Assembly (NCBI GenBank): GCA_043755815.1
Contig: JAYUSF010000161.1
Location: 1 to 17,606 of the forward strand
Length of the DNA: 17,606 nucleotides
Source: CAIWAH01 sp043755815
Lineage (GTDB): Bacteria; Verrucomicrobiota; Verrucomicrobiia; Limisphaerales; UBA9464
Direction of reading: 5' to 3'
Shown here: positions 12,776 through 17,606 of the stretch, one piece after another
Layout: every line of letters starts with the position of its first letter
Numbering within the stretch: position 1 is the stretch's first letter
Notes under the pieces: model-generated
Database searches by the model: none
Told to the model about the DNA's origin: nothing
The model's input: the letters and a program-made list of their open reading frames with translations, nothing else
Program-made: the position numbers and the translations under genes

Positions 12776-15580
12776 TCACTTGCCCGCCGGGGCGGGGCCG
12801 CTCAACCGCTTCAGCTCGTTCTGGGCGAGCAGGAACTTGCGGCGCAGCCGTAGGTGTTCCCGGCAGCGGGCGAGGTCCGACTTCAGGCTCTCAACTGCGG
12901 CGGCCGGATCCTGCTTCTGGATTTCCGCGCGCAGCTTCACTTCCGGAATCAGCTTCTCCTCCAGCGCGGCGATGACCGGCCCGAAAACCGCCTCGGTGTA
13001 GACCGTTTCCAGGACGCTCTTGGTCTGGGCGAGGAACAGCTTTCGGAACTGCGGGTTCGCGAGCAGCGGTCCCGAGAAGAATCCCGGTGGCCGCCACGCG
13101 GTGCCGTCGTCTGGCGGCTGGTCGCCGGTCATGCCGAACGTAAGCGCCATGGTGTGGAACACCTCGCCGCCTCCGCCCATGGCCCGGAGTCCCCAGGTGC
13201 TGTCCTGGTCCCACGGGAACATCATCCACTTCCCGGTGCCGCCGCTGTCATGGTAGGTGAAGTAGTTGTTGAAGAAGCCGTCCCAGTGCGACAGCACCAT
13301 GTTCACCGCGAAGTAGGTGGCGACTTCCTCGACGTCGAAGTTCTTGCGGATGAACTCCCACTGGGCGTCCCCGGTGGTCTTCTCCAGTCCCTCGACCACG
13401 GCGGTGAGGTCCGCGTGGCCAAGACGTCGGTTCGTATGTTTCTCGTGCTGGCCGATCAGGTCGCCGCCGAACCACAGGAGCTTATACATGTTGCCGTCGT
13501 CGTTGATCTGGTTCCGGCGGAGGAAGGCGCGGTTTGGTTGCTCGATCAGCAGGGAATAGCCGGCGGGCTTTCCGCTCTGCCAGAGCCGCACGTGGTAACT
13601 CTGCTCCACCGGCATGCCGGCGCGGCGATACACCTCGTAGGCGAGCGGTTCGACCAGCGCGGCGGTTTCACCCTCAAAGATCAGGCCGATGGTCGTCATC
13701 TCCCCGAGCGGACGATCCCGGTAGAAATGGACCTTCTGGCCGCCCTTGCGACCGGTGATCTGGACGAAATCGAACAGCTCGGTCTTCCGCGTCGCCGGAT
13801 CGAAATAGACGAAGGCCGACCGGAAGGACCCAGGCTCGGAAGGCGCCTGGCCGAACGGTCCACCGAAACCGCCCGGGCCACCGCGGCCGCCGCCAAAGCC
13901 GCCCGCAAACGGGCGCAAAACGGGAGCCGGCTCGCGGAGTCGGACCGTCACCTCCCGGGGACTGTTGCGCCACGCCTCAAGCTGCTCGGTCTGCGCCGGC
14001 GTCAGGTGCGGCTTCGCCGCCGGAGCAATGCGATCGCCGAGGCTTTCGGCCCGGTTGCGCTGGTCGCGAAACCCGGAGTCCTTGCCGGTCCCCGCGGCGA
14101 CTTCGGCAAGCAGTGCCCGCCGCTGTTGGTCCGCCTCCCGCAGCGCGGCGGCCAGTGCCGGCAACCGGCCCGCGTCGGGTTCCGCGTTCAGGGTCAGCGC
14201 ATGCCAGGCCCCTTCGAGGTCGGCCCGGTTGAGGATCATCCGCTCAAAGGGGGCCGGTGGGCCGGATTGCTGTTCCAGCCAGGCGGTGAAGGACCTGTTT
14301 TGGTCCGCGGTCAGCGCCGGCTTTACCGCCTCGGCCACGCCCGCCATGAACGCCTTGATCGTATCGGGCAGCACCGGCAGTTTTTCCTGGATGCCGTCGC
14401 CGGCGAGCGTTGATTCGAAGAGCTGCTTTCGCTCCGCCAATTTGGCGGTGAAGATCGGTCTCAGTTTTTGCAACCTGTCCGGATCGCCACCGGCGACCCG
14501 GACCGTCAGTTCAAACCACGGACGCGACAGGTCCAATCCGGGTTCAAGCTGCGCCCGGGCGGTCTGGCGGGCTTCCTCGTCGGGATCGGGGGGCGGGGGA
14601 AAGAAGCCGCCGAACATGGGCGCGTTGGCCCTCGCCGCCGCGGCCTTCATCTTCTTCTCCGTCGTGTGCACGATCCAGCCGAATGGAATCTTCGCCGGCT
14701 CAACCGGCGCCTGGACGTAGGCGGAGCGGGCGGGACGGGGTTCGGTCTCGGCCGGAAAGAACCGCTTCGCGCCCTGCGGCCCCGTCGCCAGAACCCGGAA
14801 GCGGATGAGTTGGTCCGCCGCCTGGCCGGGGATAGTGGCCGTGAAGCGGGTGGCGGAAGTGCCCTTCATCACGACGCTCGACTCCGGCTTCTCGTAGCCC
14901 GGACCGGCCAGGCGGAACAACAGGTTTACGCTCGCGACCGGGAGGTCGGAGCGGACCTCGGCTTCGACGGTCACGGGCTGGTCCGGGAGGGGCAGTTCCG
15001 GCGAAAAGGTGACCGCGGTGATGACCGGCGGCAGCGTGGCGGAGAGGCCCGCGTTGGGTTTTCCGGGCGTGCCGGCGGGCCGGTCGCGTTTGTCGGACAG
15101 GGGCGAGGAGATCCAGTTTGCCGGCTCGTCACTGGCGGCGCCGGGGCTGATCCGCTCCAGTGATCCGGAGTGACCGTCCGCGCCGGTCGGCCAGGGCGCA
15201 CGGTCCTTGAACTTCACCGCGTCCACGAGCCTGCCCGCCGCGTCCGTGAGTTCAAGGCGTTCGCCCTTGCGGCTGATCGTCGAGGTGAACTCGCCGCCGA
15301 TCGGCGCTGGGTAGAATTCCTTGAAGCGGGCGGCATTGCGGCACAGGACGACAAACCCGTGGCCGTTGATCCGCGTGCCGGGCGCGAACGTGAACTTGAT
15401 CCCCGTGGTGAAGGCCCAGCCGCCCAGCTCCACCGGCTGGCCGCCCGTGTTGTGTAGTTCCACAAACTGCAGGTCATCGAGCTCATCCGGCGCGTGGTAA
15501 AGGATCTCGTTGATCACCACCTGGGCCGAGGCCAGCCAAGGCACGGCGAGAGATAGCCCAAGCAACAAACGGAAGTGCAT
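12776..15580 (-). CDS. Secreted lamin-tail and CotH-kinase-like protein
   Basis: The protein has 934 residues. A signal peptide MHFRLLLGLSLAVPWLASA precedes a lamin-tail domain (about 20-125, VVINEILYHAP, FVELHNTG). An immunoglobulin-like region (about 180-290) follows, then a helical insert (about 310-545), a Gly-rich linker (558-576), and a CotH-like kinase domain (about 590-890) with HWDGFFNNYF (from 765) and FPWDQDSTWG with W790, D791 and D793, which match the metal- and ATP-binding acidic residues of CotH. The helical insert holds two similar segments, KPALTADQ (about 420-427) and KPHLTPAQ (about 523-530). Bacillus CotH phosphorylates spore-coat proteins; here the target is unknown and probably extracytoplasmic. 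The esterase gene lies 217 bases upstream. Confidence 0.82.
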   Translation of the reverse strand: MHFRLLLGLSLAVPWLASAQVVINEILYHAPDELDDLQFVELHNTGGQPVELGGWAFTTGIKFTFAPGTRINGHGFVVLCRNAARFKEFYPAPIGGEFTSTISRKGERLELTDAAGRLVDAVKFKDRAPWPTGADGHSGSLERISPGAASDEPANWISSPLSDKRDRPAGTPGKPNAGLSATLPPVITAVTFSPELPLPDQPVTVEAEVRSDLPVASVNLLFRLAGPGYEKPESSVVMKGTSATRFTATIPGQAADQLIRFRVLATGPQGAKRFFPAETEPRPARSAYVQAPVEPAKIPFGWIVHTTEKKMKAAAARANAPMFGGFFPPPPDPDEEARQTARAQLEPGLDLSRPWFELTVRVAGGDPDRLQKLRPIFTAKLAERKQLFESTLAGDGIQEKLPVLPDTIKAFMAGVAEAVKPALTADQNRSFTAWLEQQSGPPAPFERMILNRADLEGAWHALTLNAEPDAGRLPALAAALREADQQRRALLAEVAAGTGKDSGFRDQRNRAESLGDRIAPAAKPHLTPAQTEQLEAWRNSPREVTVRLREPAPVLRPFAGGFGGGRGGPGGFGGPFGQAPSEPGSFRSAFVYFDPATRKTELFDFVQITGRKGGQKVHFYRDRPLGEMTTIGLIFEGETAALVEPLAYEVYRRAGMPVEQSYHVRLWQSGKPAGYSLLIEQPNRAFLRRNQINDDGNMYKLLWFGGDLIGQHEKHTNRRLGHADLTAVVEGLEKTTGDAQWEFIRKNFDVEEVATYFAVNMVLSHWDGFFNNYFTYHDSGGTGKWMMFPWDQDSTWGLRAMGGGGEVFHTMALTFGMTGDQPPDDGTAWRPPGFFSGPLLANPQFRKLFLAQTKSVLETVYTEAVFGPVIAALEEKLIPEVKLRAEIQKQDPAAAVESLKSDLARCREHLRLRRKFLLAQNELKRLSGPAPAGK

Positions 15581-15606
15581 GGCGTTCTGACCCGGTCCCT
15601 TGTCGG

Positions 15607-15625
15607 AGGTTACGAAAAGGTTACG
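15607..15625 (-). promoter_or_regulatory. Direct repeat with 11-base period upstream of the CotH gene
   Basis: On the plus strand AGGTTACG occurs at 15607-15614 and again at 15618-15625, separated by AAA, so the period is 11 bases, one helical turn. On the minus strand this is CGTAACCT-TTT-CGTAACCT, 27-45 bases before the CotH gene ATG. The arrangement suits two-site binding by an OmpR/PhoB-type regulator. No regulator gene is visible nearby. The surrounding 15581-15797 region shows no gene. Confidence 0.35.
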
Positions 15626-15797
15626 GACGGCTCGCGTCGGGCTGGGTGGGTCAAGACGCTGTCGGTCTCGCTCCGGAAGAGGGCGGATTTGGTTTCAACT
15701 GCGGATGGGGTTTCCGTTGCGGTTCGGCGCGCCCCGGGCTTGTCTTCGAGCTGGGCAAACGGATGCCCCGGGGCTGCGGCGGTTATCTTTTGGCCGA

Positions 15798-16940
15798 CTA
15801 CCGGAACAACTGCGGGGCGAACTCGTTCAGATACTCCCGCCACTTGTCCCAAGTGTGGGCACCGTCGGTTTCTTGGTAGACCACGTTGAACTGGTGCGCC
15901 TTGAACAGCTCCACGGTCTTGCGGGAGGTCTCGACCAGGAAGTCGTCCTTGCCGGTGGCGAACCAGAACAGCTTCAGCCCCTCCTTCAGCTTCGCGTCAT
16001 CGAGGATCGCCCTGTGCTTCTCCTCGAAGCCTGGTCCCTGCGGTGCGGGTGAACCGGGGCGTTGCACGATGCCAAATATCCCCGAGCTATACACGCCGAG
16101 GTAGGCGAATTTCGCCAGGTTCGGGATGCCGATGTTCAGCGTATGGGCGCCGCCCATCGAGAGGCCGGCGATCGCGCGACTGGCCCGGTCGGTCTGGACC
16201 CGGTAGCGCTGCTCCACGAGCGGCAGGATGTCCGTGACGAACTCCGGCTCGAACTCACCCGACATGGAACCCCGGCCAAAGGTGAATGGCCCCGTGTGCC
16301 CGTGCGGCATCACCACGACCATTGGCTTTGCCTTCCCGGCGGCGATCAGGTTGTCGAGGATGAAGCCGGCCCGGCCGACCGTGCTCCACGAATTGTCGGA
16401 GTCGAACGCGCCGTGCAGCAGGTAAAACACCGGATACTTCTCCGCGCCCGCCTCGTAGCCCGGCGGCGTGTATACGTGCAGCCGGCGGAACTTCTTCAGC
16501 GTCCTGGACCAATAGGTGACCTCCGCCACCGCGCCGTGCGGCACGTCCTGAGTGTCCTGCCAGTCGGCCCCGGGAACGTGGACGAGGCTCCAGGTGTTCT
16601 CGTTGGACTCGCTGGTCTTCGGATTGCGCGGGTCGATGACCGCCACACCGTCCACGTTGAAGTTGTAGCGGTAGCTGCCCGGCGCCACCGGGCCGACCGT
16701 GACGGTCCACACGTCGTTCGTGCCCTTCGTCATGTCCTTGCCTTGGCCGAGTCCCGGCAGGTCGCCGGCGGCCAGCTTCACCGTCGCAGCCTTTGGCGCC
16801 AGCAACCGGAAGGTGAGCTGCCGGTCCGCTGCCAGCTCCGGCGACGTGACCGGCGGGGCCGGAGCCGGGCGTTGGGCAGAGGTGATGAACTGGACGGTGA
16901 GTCCGGTCAGGACGGCGGCGGCAAAGGGGCGTAAGTTCAT
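15798..16940 (-). CDS. Secreted esterase with N-terminal carbohydrate-binding-like domain
   Basis: The protein has 380 residues with signal peptide MNLRPFAAAVLTGLTVQFITSA. An E-set/CBM48-like domain (about 40-115, with VWTVTVGPVAPGSYRYNFNVDG) precedes an alpha/beta-hydrolase of the esterase D family, as in feruloyl or acetyl-xylan esterases. The nucleophile is S261 in GLSMGG, the likely acid is D332 or D333 in TGKDDF, and the base is H362 in DGAHTWDKW. YLLHGAF (174-180) supplies the oxyanion region. I infer it removes ester groups from plant-type polysaccharides in the periplasm or outside the cell; the specific ester is not shown. It lies 147 bases from the YHS gene and 217 bases before the CotH gene. 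Confidence 0.87.
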   Translation of the reverse strand: MNLRPFAAAVLTGLTVQFITSAQRPAPAPPVTSPELAADRQLTFRLLAPKAATVKLAAGDLPGLGQGKDMTKGTNDVWTVTVGPVAPGSYRYNFNVDGVAVIDPRNPKTSESNENTWSLVHVPGADWQDTQDVPHGAVAEVTYWSRTLKKFRRLHVYTPPGYEAGAEKYPVFYLLHGAFDSDNSWSTVGRAGFILDNLIAAGKAKPMVVVMPHGHTGPFTFGRGSMSGEFEPEFVTDILPLVEQRYRVQTDRASRAIAGLSMGGAHTLNIGIPNLAKFAYLGVYSSGIFGIVQRPGSPAPQGPGFEEKHRAILDDAKLKEGLKLFWFATGKDDFLVETSRKTVELFKAHQFNVVYQETDGAHTWDKWREYLNEFAPQLFR

Positions 16941-17087
16941 GTGGGGAACGACGTGTCGCCTCGGAAGACCCGGCGAAGGGGCGGCCGGTTACGGTGGGAC
17001 GTGCCGGAGTCCAGGCCTCGCCGGGCCGATCTTCGCGTGGGGTTCCGGATCCCGGCCGCCGCAGTGGATAGGTTCCGGCTGGCCCGC

Positions 17088-17417
17088 CTACTTCTTCGCC
17101 TTGGCGGCTTCCTGTTTCTTCACTTCTTCGGCCAACTTGGTGAGGAATTTCTTCGGCTCCTTTTTGAAGTCCTTCACGCAGTTCTTGCAGCAGAATTTGA
17201 TGGCCTGGCCATCCTGCAACATTTCAAACGGCGTCATGCCGCTGCCCTCGAACTTCTCGTCCGATACGAGGCAGAAATCGAGCGGGTAAGGCTTGGCCTT
17301 CGCGGCCTTGGCGGCGGCGGGGGGCGCTTCAGGGAGCGGTTTTTCGGCGGCCCGGAGCGGGGAGGTGATGAAGCTGGCCAAGAGGGCGGCGAGGAAGAGC
17401 GGGCACAGTGTTTTCAT
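17088..17417 (-). CDS. Secreted YHS/TRASH-like cysteine protein
   Basis: The protein has 109 residues with signal peptide MKTLCPLFLAALLASFITSP and likely cleavage near LRA-AEK. The mature part holds C49 and a CCKNC cluster (76-80) within KFCCKNCVKDFKKEPKKFL, which resembles the YHS or TRASH domains that bind metal ions. The N-terminal linker is rich in Ala, Pro and Lys and the tail is Lys-rich (KKQEAAKAKK). The C-terminal half of the domain is well matched; the N-terminal CxxC-type half is reduced to one Cys. It is downstream of an ECF-like sigma gene by 46 bases, so the two may share a transcript. A role in metal handling is inferred. Confidence 0.72.
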   Translation of the reverse strand: MKTLCPLFLAALLASFITSPLRAAEKPLPEAPPAAAKAAKAKPYPLDFCLVSDEKFEGSGMTPFEMLQDGQAIKFCCKNCVKDFKKEPKKFLTKLAEEVKKQEAAKAKK

Positions 17418-17463
17418 GACGTGTTGGTTTTGTGGTGAACCGGCGCAAAGGGACTTTTGGGGA

Positions 17464-17606
17464 TCAGTTGGCGGTCAGCCAACGGGCGAGCTGCTCGCGC
17501 AGGTGTTGGCGGGCGCGGTAGAGGCGGGATTCCACCGCCTTAGCAGTGGCGCCGAGGATCGCCGCGGCCTCGGCGACGGAGCGGTCCTCCAGTTCGCAGA
17601 GGAGAA
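17464..17606 (-). CDS. ECF-type RNA polymerase sigma factor, C-terminal end (partial)
   Basis: The minus strand enters at 17606 and runs to the TGA at 17464, giving 47 codons including the stop. The sequence LCELEDRSVAEAAAILG, then ATAKAVESRLYRARQHL, is the helix-turn-helix of sigma region 4, where -35 DNA is recognised. The Ser-Arg-Leu-Tyr-Arg-Ala-Arg pattern is typical of ECF sigma factors. Regions 1 to 3 lie beyond the window. Its possible target genes include the neighbouring YHS gene, but nothing here shows that. Confidence 0.85.
   Translation of the reverse strand, partial: LLCELEDRSVAEAAAILGATAKAVESRLYRARQHLREQLARWLTAN

Noticed and set aside
12854..14413. Plus-strand open frame of 519 codons opposite the CotH gene
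   Set aside because: It is an antisense shadow: low-complexity Arg/Gly/Val-rich text, with the CotH and lamin-tail motifs on the other strand.
15731..15774. GCCCCGGG/CCCGGGGC inverted repeat downstream of the esterase gene
   Set aside because: The loop is 28 bases and there is no T-run on either strand, so it is not convincing as a terminator.
16062..16934. Plus-strand open frame of 290 codons opposite the esterase gene
   Set aside because: It is an antisense shadow; the esterase has an intact catalytic triad and signal peptide on the minus strand.

Overview
The window looks like a chromosomal segment of a GC-rich Gram-negative bacterium, most plausibly of the Verrucomicrobiota/Planctomycetota group. 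The evidence is the EF-Tu switch I sequence, large secreted proteins with CotH, lamin-tail, PKD and FG-GAP modules, small planctomycete/verrucomicrobial-style c-type cytochromes, and an LFLRLSK-like C-terminus on a secreted protease. This assignment is from recognition, not from a search.

Positions 1-3210 hold the end of an IS1595-type element (transposase N-terminus on the minus strand), a sigma-70-like promoter, a leader with a terminator-like hairpin, and a translation/secretion operon: tRNA-Thr(GGT), tuf, terminator, tRNA-Trp(CCA), tRNA-Ser(TGA), secE, nusG, rplK, strong terminator. The usual downstream genes rplA, rplJ, rplL and rpoBC do not follow rplK.

Positions 3300-4913 hold a HAD-like phosphatase fused to a Nudix hydrolase, then a folB-like dihydroneopterin aldolase. 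Positions 5072-9282 hold a very large secreted zinc metalloprotease (gametolysin-like core, PKD, carboxypeptidase-regulatory-like and galactose-binding-like modules). It is followed by two closely related single-haem c-type cytochromes, one a predicted lipoprotein and one predicted soluble periplasmic, and a terminator.

Positions 9313-12325 hold a minus-strand cupin, a divergent plus-strand FG-GAP/VCBS secreted protein, a minus-strand MEKHLA-domain protein and a YbbA/LolD-type ABC ATPase with no permease nearby, and tRNA-Tyr(GTA) just upstream of that ATPase. Positions 12326-12775 have no gene that I can support but several short hairpins. Positions 12776-17606 are all minus strand: the end of an ECF-type sigma factor at the right edge, a secreted YHS/TRASH-like cysteine protein, a secreted esterase with an N-terminal carbohydrate-binding-like domain, and a 934-residue lamin-tail/CotH protein.

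I see no CRISPR array, phage, toxin-antitoxin or defence island. The points most worth a second look are the mRNA organisation of the tuf-secE operon (leader hairpin, tRNA/Shine-Dalgarno overlap, early end after rplK), the HAD-Nudix fusion, the paired cytochromes, and the LTxxQ-bearing insert in the CotH protein.
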